A stretch of 64,000 nucleotides of DNA from Nocardiopsis dassonvillei_B (GCF_964273065.1 NZ_OZ186815.1:5890001-5954000), one strand, 5' to 3'. Positions 25,219 to 33,863 are shown, counted from the stretch's first letter. Program-made: numbers and translations. The notes: a model not told the origin generated them from the letters alone.

Positions 25219-26319
25219 TCAGGCGGCGGGGCCGGGGTCGACGGGGTCGGTGACCCGGCCCAGGAAGAGCACCGAGGCGCCGCGGCGCAGGGCGAACACG
25301 AAGGGCCGGTCCACGGTGAACTCCACCGCCCGCGCCGGCAGGCCCGCGCGCAGCATCATCACCCCGGTGGCGGCGGCCCCCTCGGCACCCTTCTCGTCCA
25401 CGCGCAGCACCGCCTGGTGCAGGATCTCGCTCACCGCCAGCGGCTGCGGGCTGATGGCGTCGAACCGGGCCTGGGGGGTGAGCATCTCCTTCAGGCCCAG
25501 CCGGGTCAGCGGGCCCAGCAGGGACACGCTGGTGCGCACCGTGAACCGGGGCAGGGCCAGCTTCGTCATGGCCGGGGCCTGGGCCCGGTAGAGGGCGGCC
25601 AGCAGGTCCGGGGCCAGCGGGGGCGGCGTGGGGGAGGCGGCGTCGGGCAGCAGCACGTCCAGGACCAGGCCGTGCCTGCCGGGGAGGGTGACCAGGCTCC
25701 ACCCGTGCGCTCGGGCCAGCGCGAGCCTGGCGGTGCGGTGCATGGTGGGCACGGGTCTGGGCCCGGCCGGCGCCCGGAACGTCGCCGGCCTGGTGTGCGC
25801 CGGCTTGAACGGCTCCTGCCAGGCCATCTTCACCCACAGGGCGTTGACCAGCAGCAGGCGCACGTCGGGCGGTGGCAGCCCCGGGGGCAGCAGCTGGTCG
25901 ATGAGGCCGCGGGTGACCTGGGCGACCCGGCCGTTGACGTACCGGCGCACCCCCTCGGCGTCGCCCCGGAAGTCGACGTTGGCGATCTCCGATCCGCCCC
26001 GGGCGCGCACGTGGTCCACGAACGTCCGGCGCAGCGGCAGGTCCGCGGGCACGTACAGGCCGTTGAGCACGGCCAGGTCCAGCCCGGGCTCGGGGGCCGC
26101 CGAGGCGTCCAGGTCGAGCAGCTGCCCGGCGAAGTCGCGGCCGATCAGTGAGACGATCTGGGCCAGGGTCCGGTGGGACGCACCCGAGGCCAGCAGGGCC
26201 AGGACGGTGCCGACGGAGTGGGGGGACCACGCGTGTGAGGCGCCGGGATGGATCAGCTCCCGGTCCAGTGCGGCGGCGAACTCCAGGTGGTCCCGCCGGG
26301 GGAGGGGGATGGACGACAT
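25219..26319 (-). CDS. Serpin family protein 2
   Basis: This 366-residue paralogue is the first gene of the serpin pair. It shares SPHSVGTVLALLASGAS, LLVNALWVKMAWQEPF, the hinge DEKGAEGAAATGVM and VDRPFVFALRR...LFLGRVTDP with its neighbour, but the reactive loop differs (MMLRAGLPARAVEF, P1 near Ala by alignment), so the two probably trap different proteases. ATG 26319 is chosen over the upstream in-frame start because CCGAGGAGCCC precedes it. Cytoplasmic location is likely. Thermobifida fusca thermopin is a known relative in this family of bacteria. Confidence 0.9.
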   Translation of the reverse strand: MSSIPLPRRDHLEFAAALDRELIHPGASHAWSPHSVGTVLALLASGASHRTLAQIVSLIGRDFAGQLLDLDASAAPEPGLDLAVLNGLYVPADLPLRRTFVDHVRARGGSEIANVDFRGDAEGVRRYVNGRVAQVTRGLIDQLLPPGLPPPDVRLLLVNALWVKMAWQEPFKPAHTRPATFRAPAGPRPVPTMHRTARLALARAHGWSLVTLPGRHGLVLDVLLPDAASPTPPPLAPDLLAALYRAQAPAMTKLALPRFTVRTSVSLLGPLTRLGLKEMLTPQARFDAISPQPLAVSEILHQAVLRVDEKGAEGAAATGVMMLRAGLPARAVEFTVDRPFVFALRRGASVLFLGRVTDPVDPGPAA

Positions 26320-26518
26320 CGGGCTCCTCGGATCGGTGGTTCTCCGGGGCCAGCGTACGGAGTGCCGACGCCGCAGGCCAGGGTCACCCGCCCGCTCCGG
26401 CCGGTGAGAAGTCGGTGAGAACCCGCACGGACCATACCCCGCACACACGGGCGAACCCTCCTATAGCGCCCCGGCGGGGGCCGGGCGCGCGGCCGCGGGT
26501 CGCGTAGTCTGGGGCATC

Positions 26519-26584
26519 ATGACCGTGCGCCCCCGACCGGGGACGGCACCGACGACGCGGAGCGGACCGGGAGCAGATGACTGA
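26519..26584 (+). CDS. Possible leaderless 21-codon upstream reading frame
   Basis: An ATG 8 nt after a TAGTCT box opens a frame MTVRPRPGTAPTTRSGPGADD whose stop overlaps the ATG of the DUF3159 gene at 26577. A ribosome finishing it could restart on the main gene, which has only a weak GGGAG. It could instead be just the 5' leader. The peptide has no recognisable features. Confidence 0.35.
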   Translation: MTVRPRPGTAPTTRSGPGADD

Positions 26585-27308
26585 GCAGCAGCGCGCCGAC
26601 GAGGGGACCGGCAGGGAACCCGAAGAGGCCCGGCCCCCCGCCGTGACCGAGGACACCGTCGAGGCGCTGGTCCGCTCCCAGCTCGCCAAGGCGCTGGGCG
26701 GCAAGCGGGGCATGGTCGAGGCGGCCGTCCCCACCCTGACGTTCACCATCTCCTACATCATCGGCTCGGACCTGCGCCTGTCCATCGGCCTGGGCGTGGT
26801 CGCCGCCCTGCTGCTGGGCGTGCTGCGACTGGTCCAGCGCTCCTCGGTGCAGTACGTCGTCACCAGCCTGTTCGGCATCGGCATCGCCGCGGTGTTCGCG
26901 ATGCGCAGCGGCAACGCCGCCGACGCGTTCCTGCCCGGCATCATCTACAACGCCGTGTACGCCGTGGTGCTGAGCCTGTCGGTGCTGGTGCGCTGGCCGG
27001 CCATCGGCCTGATGATCGGCCCGTTCATCGGGCACCGGGAGGACTTCACCTCCTGGCGGGAGAACCCCGCCGTGGTCTCGCTCGCCTCCAAGCTCACCTG
27101 GCTGCTCGTCCTGCCCTGTGTCATCCGCGTGGTCGTGCAGTACCCGCTGTGGGCGGCCGCCACCTACGGCGGGGCGAGCACGTTCGCTGCGCTGGGCCTG
27201 TCCAAGGTCGCCATGGGCTGGCCGCTTCAGGTCGCGGCGTTCGCGGCGATGGTGTGGGTGCTGGCCCGCGGCCGCACCCCGCTGGCCGAGCGGCCCGCGC
27301 AGGACTGA
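26577..27308 (+). CDS. DUF3159 family membrane protein
   Basis: The 243-residue product has six or so hydrophobic helices, with the family core TDTVEALVRSQ...KRGMVEAAVPTLTFTISYII, a YNAVYAVVLSLSVLVRWP helix, and IGPFIGHREDFTSWRENP. DUF3159 proteins are actinobacterial membrane proteins of unknown function that usually sit beside the TrkA-type genes seen next door, so a link to ion homeostasis is possible but unproven. Convergent with the trkA pair across a 24-bp palindrome. Confidence 0.88.
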   Translation: MTEQQRADEGTGREPEEARPPAVTEDTVEALVRSQLAKALGGKRGMVEAAVPTLTFTISYIIGSDLRLSIGLGVVAALLLGVLRLVQRSSVQYVVTSLFGIGIAAVFAMRSGNAADAFLPGIIYNAVYAVVLSLSVLVRWPAIGLMIGPFIGHREDFTSWRENPAVVSLASKLTWLLVLPCVIRVVVQYPLWAAATYGGASTFAALGLSKVAMGWPLQVAAFAAMVWVLARGRTPLAERPAQD

Positions 27309-27333
27309 CCGGGACACCGGGGTCCCGCGGACC

Positions 27334-27357
27334 GGGGGCGCGCCCGGGCGCGCCCCC
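27334..27357. terminator. 24-bp perfect palindrome between convergent genes
   Basis: Twelve-base arms GGGGGCGCGCCC and GGGCGCGCCCCC abut with no spacer and end 3 nt before the trkA stop codon. It probably terminates both convergent transcripts. Confidence 0.65.
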
Positions 27358-27360
27358 ACC

Positions 27361-28044
27361 TCATGCCCCGGTCTCCCCGCCCGTCGGCCCCAGGACCCCC
27401 TCCAGGGGGGCCAGGGACTCGGGCTCGGCCAGGAACACCACCGTGTCGCCCACCGCCAGCGTCCGCCCGGAACCGGGCGGGCGCACCCCCTCGGGGCCCA
27501 CGACCGCCACCAGCGCCACGCCCTCCGGGAGGGCGGCGGCCAGCTCGTCCTCGGGCCGCCCGGCGAAGGGGCTCCCCGCCCGCAGCACCGACTCGGCGAT
27601 CTCCGCACCCGGCAGCGGTGGCAGCGTGTCCTCGTCGAAGGGCTCCTCCTCCGGGGCGTCCTCCACGAGGTCCGCGATCAGCCGCGGCGGCGACACCGCC
27701 AGGTCCACCCCCCACGAGTCGTTGAACAGCCACTCGTTGACGGGGTCGTTGATCCGGGCGATCACCCGGCCCACCCCGAACTCGCTCTTGGCCAGCAGGG
27801 ACACCACGAGGTTCACCTTGTCGTCGCTGCTGGCCGCGATCACGACGTCGAAGTCGCCCAGCCGGGCGTCCTCCAGTGTGGACAGCTCGCAGGCGTCCGC
27901 CAGCAGCCACTCCACCTGCGGCAGGTCGTCCACCCCGATCGCCCGGGTGTCCCGGTCGATGAGCAGGACGTCGTGCCCGTTGCCCGCCAGCTCCGTGGCG
28001 ATGGAGCGCCCCACGCTCCCGGCACCCGCGATGGCGATGCGCAC
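27361..28044 (-). CDS. TrkA-type potassium-uptake regulatory protein 2
   Basis: The 227-residue product has an N-terminal RCK/TrkA_N Rossmann domain (VRIAIAGAGSVGRSIATELAG, NAD-binding GxGxxG) and a C-terminal TrkA_C domain ending in the GDTVVFLAEPESL pattern. Such proteins gate Trk/Ktr-type potassium channels in response to nucleotides. The GTG at 28044 has GGAGGTG upstream. It lies 2 nt after the stop of its paralogue, so the two are an operon. No transporter subunit is in the window. Confidence 0.88.
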   Translation of the reverse strand: MRIAIAGAGSVGRSIATELAGNGHDVLLIDRDTRAIGVDDLPQVEWLLADACELSTLEDARLGDFDVVIAASSDDKVNLVVSLLAKSEFGVGRVIARINDPVNEWLFNDSWGVDLAVSPPRLIADLVEDAPEEEPFDEDTLPPLPGAEIAESVLRAGSPFAGRPEDELAAALPEGVALVAVVGPEGVRPPGSGRTLAVGDTVVFLAEPESLAPLEGVLGPTGGETGA

Positions 28045-28046
28045 CG

Positions 28047-28718
28047 CTACACCTCCCCGTGCCGGTGCAGCCGCCCGGACAGGCCGTCCAGGTCGCGGCT
28101 GTCGGCCACCGCGTGCAGCACGTCGCCCTCCTCGAGGACCACGTCCGCGGCGGCCAGTACGATCCGCCCGCTCCGGGTCAGGTAGACCACCCGCACCGGC
28201 ACCCCCTCCTCGGCCTCGGCGACGGTCCGGCCGGCCCAGCCGGCGGGCAGGGCGACCTCCGTCATCGCCAGCGTCCCCGAGGCGTCCTGCCACTCGGGGC
28301 CCGAGGTCAGGCGGTCGTCCCCCGGCACCATCCGGCGCAGGATCGCGTCCGCCGTCCACCGCACCGTCGCCACGGTGGGGATGCCCAGCCGCTGGTACAC
28401 CTCCGCGCGCCGCGGGTCGTAGATCCGCGCCACCACGTGCTCCACCCCGAACGTCTCGCGCGCCACCCGGGCCGCGATGATGTTGGAGTTGTCCCCGTTG
28501 CTCACCGCGGCGAACGCCCGCGCCCGGTCGATCCCGGCGGCCAGCAGCGCCTCCCGGTCGTGGCCGATCCCGCGGACCGCGTGCTTGGCGGTGTCCCCGC
28601 GCAGCCTCCGGAACGCCTCGGGGTCCTGGTCGATCACCGCCACCGTGTGCCCCAGGTCCACCAGTGTGTGCGCCAGCGTGGACCCCACGCGGCCGCACCC
28701 CATGATCACGATGTGCAC
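28047..28718 (-). CDS. TrkA-type potassium-uptake regulatory protein 1
   Basis: The 223-residue product has the TrkA_N domain (HIVIMGCGRVGSTLAHTLVDLGH with GxGxxG, then acidic VIDQDPE for the ribose) and a TrkA_C domain (VPVRVVYLTRSGRIVLAAADVVLEEGD). It heads the two-gene trkA operon, as is typical next to DUF3159 genes in actinobacteria. The start is GTG at 28718. It is divergent from the RNA methyltransferase gene, whose promoter box TAGATT is near 28887. Confidence 0.88.
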   Translation of the reverse strand: MHIVIMGCGRVGSTLAHTLVDLGHTVAVIDQDPEAFRRLRGDTAKHAVRGIGHDREALLAAGIDRARAFAAVSNGDNSNIIAARVARETFGVEHVVARIYDPRRAEVYQRLGIPTVATVRWTADAILRRMVPGDDRLTSGPEWQDASGTLAMTEVALPAGWAGRTVAEAEEGVPVRVVYLTRSGRIVLAAADVVLEEGDVLHAVADSRDLDGLSGRLHRHGEV

Positions 28719-29049
28719 CTCGCCCGCACTCCCGTCGAAACAGCGCCTCCCGGACGCGGGGCGTCACCCCGCGCCCTAGGGACACCTTGGCACATCGGCC
28801 ACCCTCCCGTGCGTTCGGGCCGACACCGGCGGGGCCGGCCCGGCCACCGCTCGCCGAGCGTGACCGGAACCCGGTCCGAAGGAGGGTAGATTGGGGCGGT
28901 CGGTGACCGTGCGTGCAGGTCACCCGCGGGACGTGCGCCGGCGCGCACCCGGGACGCCCCGCAGCGCCCCGGCACGGTCTCCTCCCGCGACGGGCGACGC
29001 CCCGTGGACGCCGCCGCACCACATCCGCGATCCCCGGAGGAAATCCGCC

Positions 29050-30342
29050 ATGACCCGTGCCGGTACCGAGTTCGAGCTGACCGTCGACGACGTCGCCCAC
29101 GGCGGGTGGTGTGTGGGGCGCCACGAGGGGCAGGTGGTGTTCGTCCGCCACGCGCTGCCCGGCGAGCGGGTGCGGGTGCGGGTCACCGAGCGCACCAGCA
29201 ACCTGCTGCGCGCCGACGCCGTCGAGGTCCTCACCGCCTCCCCGGACCGCGTCCAGGCACCGTGCCGGTTCGCCGGACCGGGGGCCTGCGGCGGCTGCGA
29301 CTGGCAGCACGCCGCTCCCGAGGCCCAGCGCCGCCTCAAGGCGAAGGTGGTCGCGGACCAGCTGCGCCGGATCGCCGGCATCGAGCGCGAGGTCGTCGTC
29401 GAGGAGCTGCCCGGCACCCCCGACGGACTCGGCTGGCGCACCCGGGTCCGCTTCGCGGTGGACGCCGAGGGCACCCCGGGCCTGCGCCGCCACCGCTCCC
29501 ACGCCATCGAACCGGTGGACCGCTGCCTCATCGCGCACCCCGGCGTCACCGAGCTGGGCGTGACCGAGCTGCCCTGGCCGGGCGTGCGCGAGGTCGAGGC
29601 CGTCGCCGCGGCCCAGCGCGCCGACCGGGCGATCGTGGTCACCCCCACGGGGGCCAAGCTGGGCACCCTGCCCGAGCTGAAGGCCTCCAGCGCCGTGCTG
29701 CGCCGGTTCAAGGGCGGTCGCGTCCAGCAGGTGCGGGGCCGCCGCGGGGTGCGCGAGACCGTCGGCGAGCGCGAGTTCCGGGTGGGCGCGGGCGGGTTCT
29801 GGCAGGTCCACCCGGCGGCCGCCCGGGTCTTCACCGACGCGATCCTGGCCGCGCTGGCCCCCAAGCCGGGGGAGACGGCCCTGGACCTGTACTGCGGTGC
29901 GGGGCTGTTCACCGCCGCCCTGGCCGAGGCCGTCGGCCCCGAGGGCCGCGCGATGGGCGTGGAGGGCGGCACCGAGTCGGTGCGCGACGCCCGGTACAAC
30001 CTGCGCGACCTGGAGCAGGTGCGGATCGAGCAGCACGACGTGGCCGCGCAGATGCGCGAGTGGGCCGACGTGCACGCCGACGTGGTCGCCCTGGACCCGC
30101 CCCGGGCCGGGGCCGGGGCCGAGGTGGTCCGCTCGATCGCGGGGACCCGGCCGCGTGCGGTGGCCTACCTGTCGTGCGACCCGGCGACCCTGGCACGGGA
30201 CCTCGCCGAGTTCGACAGGGCCGGTTACCGGCTGGTGGACCTGCGGGCGTTCGACGCCTTCCCGATGACCCACCACGTGGAGTGCCTGGCGGTGCTGGAG
30301 CCGGTCAACCCGGCCCGCCGCCACCGCGAGGCCCGCGACTAG
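29050..30342 (+). CDS. TRAM-domain class I RNA (uracil-5) methyltransferase, TrmA/RumA family
   Basis: The 430-residue enzyme methylates a uridine in tRNA or rRNA using SAM. A TRAM domain (residues 1-60) is followed by a Cys set CRFAGPGACGGCDW plus a later DRC that likely binds a [4Fe-4S] cluster. The SAM motif is LDLYCGAGLFTAALA near 282, then ALDPPRAGAG, and the catalytic Cys lies in YLSCDPATLARDL near 374. ATG 29050 has a perfect GGAGGAAAT. An in-frame extension to 28891 exists but is not needed. A leader of about 150 nt is implied by the TAGATT box. Confidence 0.9.
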   Translation: MTRAGTEFELTVDDVAHGGWCVGRHEGQVVFVRHALPGERVRVRVTERTSNLLRADAVEVLTASPDRVQAPCRFAGPGACGGCDWQHAAPEAQRRLKAKVVADQLRRIAGIEREVVVEELPGTPDGLGWRTRVRFAVDAEGTPGLRRHRSHAIEPVDRCLIAHPGVTELGVTELPWPGVREVEAVAAAQRADRAIVVTPTGAKLGTLPELKASSAVLRRFKGGRVQQVRGRRGVRETVGEREFRVGAGGFWQVHPAAARVFTDAILAALAPKPGETALDLYCGAGLFTAALAEAVGPEGRAMGVEGGTESVRDARYNLRDLEQVRIEQHDVAAQMREWADVHADVVALDPPRAGAGAEVVRSIAGTRPRAVAYLSCDPATLARDLAEFDRAGYRLVDLRAFDAFPMTHHVECLAVLEPVNPARRHREARD

Positions 30343-30346
30343 CACC

Positions 30347-30432
30347 TGTTTTCCGGATGTCGTCCTACTCCGCGGAGGAGGGTGAGGTGTCGGAGGGGCC
30401 GGAGGTTCCCGCCCTCTCAAGGCGCCGGATCA
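30347..30432. repeat. MITE-like intergenic repeat, truncated copy C
   Basis: The left end TGTTTTCCGGATGTCGTCC and the blocks CTCCGCGGAGGAGGGTGAGG and GAGGTTCCCGCCCTCTCAAGG match copies A and B, but the middle is shorter and the right inverted end is missing. It begins 5 nt after the methyltransferase stop, just as copy B begins 5 nt after its upstream stop. Confidence 0.55.
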
Positions 30433-30511
30433 GGTGAGCTCCGTGACCGCAGGCTGTCCGTTGGGGGCGGGGGCGGGCTGCGCGACCGGTGTGCTGCCGG
30501 GCCCGGGCGCG

Positions 30512-31354
30512 TCAGCCCAGGGCCTGGGTTCCGATGGTGTTCAGCAGGGCGAACTGCTCGGCCGTGGCGGTGCCCGATGGCGGGGAGCAGACGGCGATGC
30601 GCAGATCGTTGCCGGGGACGGTGAGGGTGTCGCAGTCGACGGTGACCGATCCGAGGGAGGGATGGTGGACGGTCTTGCTGTCAGTGGTGTGAAAGCCGAC
30701 CGAGTGGGAGTCCCAGAGGTCGCCGAAGCGGTCGCTGGTGGTGCGCAGGCCGTTGATCAGCTCGGTGAGCCCCGTGTCCTCGGGGTAGCGGACGGCGGAG
30801 GAACGCAGGTCGGACACGAGGGCGGTCTCGAAGCGGTCCTGCTGCTCGGGGGTGTGGGTGACGCGGGTGGGCTGGTGGGTGAAGTGCCGCCAGGCGATGT
30901 TGCGCTCCTTGCCGCGCCAAGGGGAGGGGTCGCCCATGAGGGCGGCCCACAGGGGATTGAAGGAGATGAGGTTCCACGCGGCGTCGTGGACGCTGAGCGG
31001 ACTGCCGTCAAGCCGGTCGAGGAACCGCTGGACACTGGGCGGCACGTGCTGGGAGACCTGGCCGCTGGTGGGCGGTACCCGATCGGCCAGCAGGTAGAGG
31101 TGGTCGCGTTCGGCCTCCGTCAGGCGCAGGGCGCGGGCGAGGGAGGCGAGCACCTGCGTGGAGGGGGCGGTGGCGCGGCCCCGCTCCAGGCGGACGACGT
31201 AGTCGACGGACAGTCCGGCGAGCCGGGCGAGTTCTTCGCGGCGCAGCCCGGGGGCCCTGCGTACCCCGCCGTGGGGAAGGCCCAGCTCTGCGGGGTCGGT
31301 GCGGTCGCGCCAGTGGCGCAGGGCCCGGCCGAGGGCCACGGGGTCGTCGTTCAT
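30512..31354 (-). CDS. MmyB-type helix-turn-helix transcriptional regulator A
   Basis: The 280-residue product has an N-terminal XRE helix-turn-helix (APGLRREELARLAGLSVDYVVRLERGR, residues about 30-56) and a C-terminal MmyB-like ligand-binding domain with SVHDAAWNLISFNPLWAALMGD and the WDSHSVGFHTTDSKTVHHP core. Proteins of this type commonly regulate a divergent SDR gene, and here an SDR starts 103 bp away on the other strand. ATG 31354 is preceded by GGAGG at short spacing. The ligand is unknown, perhaps a fatty acid or hydrophobic molecule by family analogy. Confidence 0.9.
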   Translation of the reverse strand: MNDDPVALGRALRHWRDRTDPAELGLPHGGVRRAPGLRREELARLAGLSVDYVVRLERGRATAPSTQVLASLARALRLTEAERDHLYLLADRVPPTSGQVSQHVPPSVQRFLDRLDGSPLSVHDAAWNLISFNPLWAALMGDPSPWRGKERNIAWRHFTHQPTRVTHTPEQQDRFETALVSDLRSSAVRYPEDTGLTELINGLRTTSDRFGDLWDSHSVGFHTTDSKTVHHPSLGSVTVDCDTLTVPGNDLRIAVCSPPSGTATAEQFALLNTIGTQALG

Positions 31355-31428
31355 GCCTCCATTGTCCTCCGCCCCCGCCGGAACAGCCTGGTACCGGTGG
31401 ACCCCCCGTTGGGGAGGGCTCTCCCTGT

Positions 31429-31448
31429 CCTGCCCGGAGCCGGGCAGG
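31429..31448. promoter_or_regulatory. Palindrome in the divergent regulator-SDR promoter
   Basis: CCTGCCCGG-AG-CCGGGCAGG is a perfect 9-bp inverted repeat ending 9 nt before the SDR start, overlapping a CAGGCT -10-like box. It is a good candidate operator for the divergent MmyB-type regulator. Confidence 0.45.
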
Positions 31449-31457
31449 CTGGGAACC

Positions 31458-32168
31458 ATGACAACAGTCACCGTGATCGCCGGGGCCAACAAGGGCCTCG
31501 GATTCGAAACGGCCCGCCGCCTCATCGAGGCGGGCCACACCGTCTACGCTGGAGCCCGTGACGCCGACCGCGGCGAACGGGCCGCCGATGCCCTCCGCGC
31601 ACGTCCGCTTCTGATCGACATCACCGACGACGCGTCCGTCGCCGCGGCCGCCGCCCAGGTGCGCGCCGAGGTGGGCAGGGTCGACGTCCTGGTCAACAAT
31701 GCGGGCATCGCCGGCCCGGCCGGCCCGGCCGACGAGCTGACCGCCGGGGACCTTCGGCACGTCTTCGACACCAACGTCTTCGGCGCCGTGCGCACCACCC
31801 GCGCCTTCCTGCCACTGCTCCGGAAGGCGGAGCGGCCCGCGGTCGTGAACGTCTCCAGCGCCCTCGGCTCGCTGGCGATCAACGCCGACCCGGCCGCGCA
31901 CGCCGATCTGCTCCCGGCGTGGGCGCCGCTGCTGGCCTACAACTCCTCCAAGGCTGCGCTGAACATGCTGACCGCCGTCTACGCGCAATCCCTCGCGCGG
32001 ATCAGAGTGGTGTCGGTCGACCCCGGGTTCACCGCGACCGACCTGAACGGCCACCAGGGCACCCAGAGCGTGGAGGAGGGCGCCGCGGCGATCGTCGCCG
32101 CCGCCACCGCCGGGCCCGGCACGCCGACCCCCGCCTTCGTCGGCGCCACCGGTCCCGTGCCCTGGTGA
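31458..32168 (+). CDS. Short-chain dehydrogenase/reductase
   Basis: The 236-residue NAD(P)-dependent oxidoreductase has the cofactor motif GANKGLGFE near residue 9, the NNAG motif at about 82, and the catalytic Ser (NVSSALG) with YNSSKAALN (Tyr and Lys) near 157-161. The substrate is unknown. It is divergent from an MmyB-type regulator and is followed by an NTF2-fold gene 62 nt downstream, so the two are probably a small operon under that regulator. Confidence 0.92.
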   Translation: MTTVTVIAGANKGLGFETARRLIEAGHTVYAGARDADRGERAADALRARPLLIDITDDASVAAAAAQVRAEVGRVDVLVNNAGIAGPAGPADELTAGDLRHVFDTNVFGAVRTTRAFLPLLRKAERPAVVNVSSALGSLAINADPAAHADLLPAWAPLLAYNSSKAALNMLTAVYAQSLARIRVVSVDPGFTATDLNGHQGTQSVEEGAAAIVAAATAGPGTPTPAFVGATGPVPW

Positions 32169-32230
32169 CCCCTCCGGCCGCCCCTCCCCCGCCAGCCGCG
32201 GACCGCGGCGGCACCGCACCACCCGAAAGA

Positions 32231-32689
32231 ATGACCATGAACAGCGCTCATCAGAAGTCTCTCAGGAGCGCCCGGGCCTTCATCGCCGCGTTCGAGGACA
32301 GCGACCCCGCCACTGTCGCGACGCTGCTCGCGGACGACGCGACCTTCGTCATCCCGCTGTCGATCGCGGGTACCCCGGAGCCCTGGTACGTCTTCGACGG
32401 CCCGGCCGCCGTGCTCGTCTACGTCGAGTCGGTCGCGGCGGAGTTCGACCACGTCGCCTCCCCGGACAAGGTCTGGACCGTCGGCGAGGACGCCCGCTCG
32501 GTATTCCTGCAGGCGAACGGCGACATCCTGTCCAGCGCGGAGAAGCGCGTTTACAACAACGTCCACATCTTCCGCATCGATGTCGCCGACGGCCGCGTCG
32601 CGAAGGTGTGGGAGTACGCCAATCCCGTCGCCTACGCCAACCTCGGCATCGCCGACTCCGAGGCCGAGGCCGCCGCCCGGACCGGTTGA
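32231..32689 (+). CDS. SnoaL/NTF2-fold protein
   Basis: The 152-residue product fits the SnoaL-like cone fold: helical start with FIAAFEDSDPATVATLLADDATFVIP, then WYVFDGPAAVLVYV, and strands VYNNVHIFRIDVADGRVAKVWEYANP. Members act as isomerases, cyclases or hydrolases, or only bind ligands; catalytic residues cannot be assigned here. ATG 32231 or 32237 are both possible. Co-directional with the SDR gene, ending before a very long terminator. Confidence 0.8.
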   Translation: MTMNSAHQKSLRSARAFIAAFEDSDPATVATLLADDATFVIPLSIAGTPEPWYVFDGPAAVLVYVESVAAEFDHVASPDKVWTVGEDARSVFLQANGDILSSAEKRVYNNVHIFRIDVADGRVAKVWEYANPVAYANLGIADSEAEAAARTG

Positions 32690-32699
32690 GCTGCGGACG

Positions 32700-32747
32700 C
32701 CGCGGCCGTCGGTCCCTCCCGCCTGGGGGAGGGACCGACGGCCGCGG
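32700..32747. terminator. Very strong bidirectional terminator
   Basis: A perfect 21-bp inverted repeat with a 6-nt loop lies between the SnoaL-like gene and the convergent O-methyltransferase gene. Confidence 0.8.
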
Positions 32748-32774
32748 GCGGGTTCCCTCGGTTCACCGGCCCCG

Positions 32775-33839
32775 TCACCTCGGGCGGGGGCGGTACGGCG
32801 CGAGTTCCAGGACGGAGACCAGGGACGCGGAGGACCTCGTTCCGGTCAGCGTCAGGCCAGCCCGCTCGAAGAGGCTCTCGAATTCGGTGAGGCTGCGTTC
32901 GCGCCCGGTCGACAGTGCCATCATGTTGAGGTCCATCAGCGGCTCCAGGCCGGGTGTGCCCACCTCGTCCACGAGAAGCTCCATCACCAGCACGCGTCCG
33001 CCCGGTCCGAGTGATCCCCGGCAGTTGCGCAGGATGCGCACACAGGCGTCGTCGTCCCAGTCGTGCAGGACGAACTTCAGCAGGTGGACGTCCCCGGAGG
33101 GCACCTCCTCGAAGAAGTCTCCGCCGACGAAGGAGAACCTGTCCGTGACGCCAAGCTCCGACGCGGAGGCGTCCGCCTCGGCGGCCACGTGCGGCAGGTC
33201 GAGGACCACCCCGGTCAGTCCGGGGTGCCGCTGCATGAGCGTCTGAACGAGGTTCCCGCCGGCGCCTCCGACGTCCACGACGACCTCGGTGCCCCCGAGG
33301 CGGACCACGTCCGCCAGCCGGTGGGCCAGGCCGCGCGTCATGGCGGTCATGGCGTTGGTGAACACCTCGGCCTCTCCGGGGATGTCGGTGATCCAGTCGA
33401 AGAAGGGAGCGCCGAGGGCGGCCTCCGCCTGGGTGCTGCCGCTGCGGACCACATCCGACAACCGCCCCCAGGGCAGCCAGTGCGACTCGGCCCCGCCCCA
33501 CAGAGCCAGGTCCCGCAGGGAGCCCGGGGCGTCGGTGCGCAGGGTGTCGAGCAGGGACGTGCCGACGAACCGTTCGCCGTCCGTGGAAGCGGCGAGCCCG
33601 AGAGAGGCGCAGGCCCGCAGGAACCGGAAGGTCGAGTCCGGGTCCAGTGACTCCGCAGCGGCCACCTCGGCGGCTGTGGCGCCGCCGCCGTACAGGTGAT
33701 CGGCCACGTGCAGCTCGGCCGCGGTGCGCACCACCTGGGTGACCCAGTAACCCGTCATCATCTGGAGCATGCGCCCCGTGTCGTCCCCGGGTGGTTCGAC
33801 GGAACCCGCCGCGACGAAATCGTGCTCGAACAAAGTCAT
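32775..33839 (-). CDS. SAM-dependent O-methyltransferase (polyketide/AcmO-like)
   Basis: The 354-residue enzyme has an N-terminal dimerisation helix bundle with MMTGYWVTQVVRTAAELHVADHL, a SAM site VVDVGGAGGNLVQTLMQRHP near residue 190, and the catalytic region FVLHDWDDDACVRILRNCR with the usual His near 260. This family methylates hydroxyls of polyketides and other aromatic natural products. It follows a SnoaL-like gene by 24 nt, but no synthase or other tailoring genes are nearby, so this pair is an orphan. Substrate unknown. Confidence 0.9.
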   Translation of the reverse strand: MTLFEHDFVAAGSVEPPGDDTGRMLQMMTGYWVTQVVRTAAELHVADHLYGGGATAAEVAAAESLDPDSTFRFLRACASLGLAASTDGERFVGTSLLDTLRTDAPGSLRDLALWGGAESHWLPWGRLSDVVRSGSTQAEAALGAPFFDWITDIPGEAEVFTNAMTAMTRGLAHRLADVVRLGGTEVVVDVGGAGGNLVQTLMQRHPGLTGVVLDLPHVAAEADASASELGVTDRFSFVGGDFFEEVPSGDVHLLKFVLHDWDDDACVRILRNCRGSLGPGGRVLVMELLVDEVGTPGLEPLMDLNMMALSTGRERSLTEFESLFERAGLTLTGTRSSASLVSVLELAPYRPRPR

Positions 33840-33863
33840 GTTCCGTGCCTTTCGATTCGGTGC

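Noticed and set aside
28891..29049. In-frame N-terminal extension of the RNA methyltransferase
   Set aside because: The ATG at 29050 has a near-perfect Shine-Dalgarno and the TRAM domain begins right there; the extension is Arg/Pro-rich and shows no domain.
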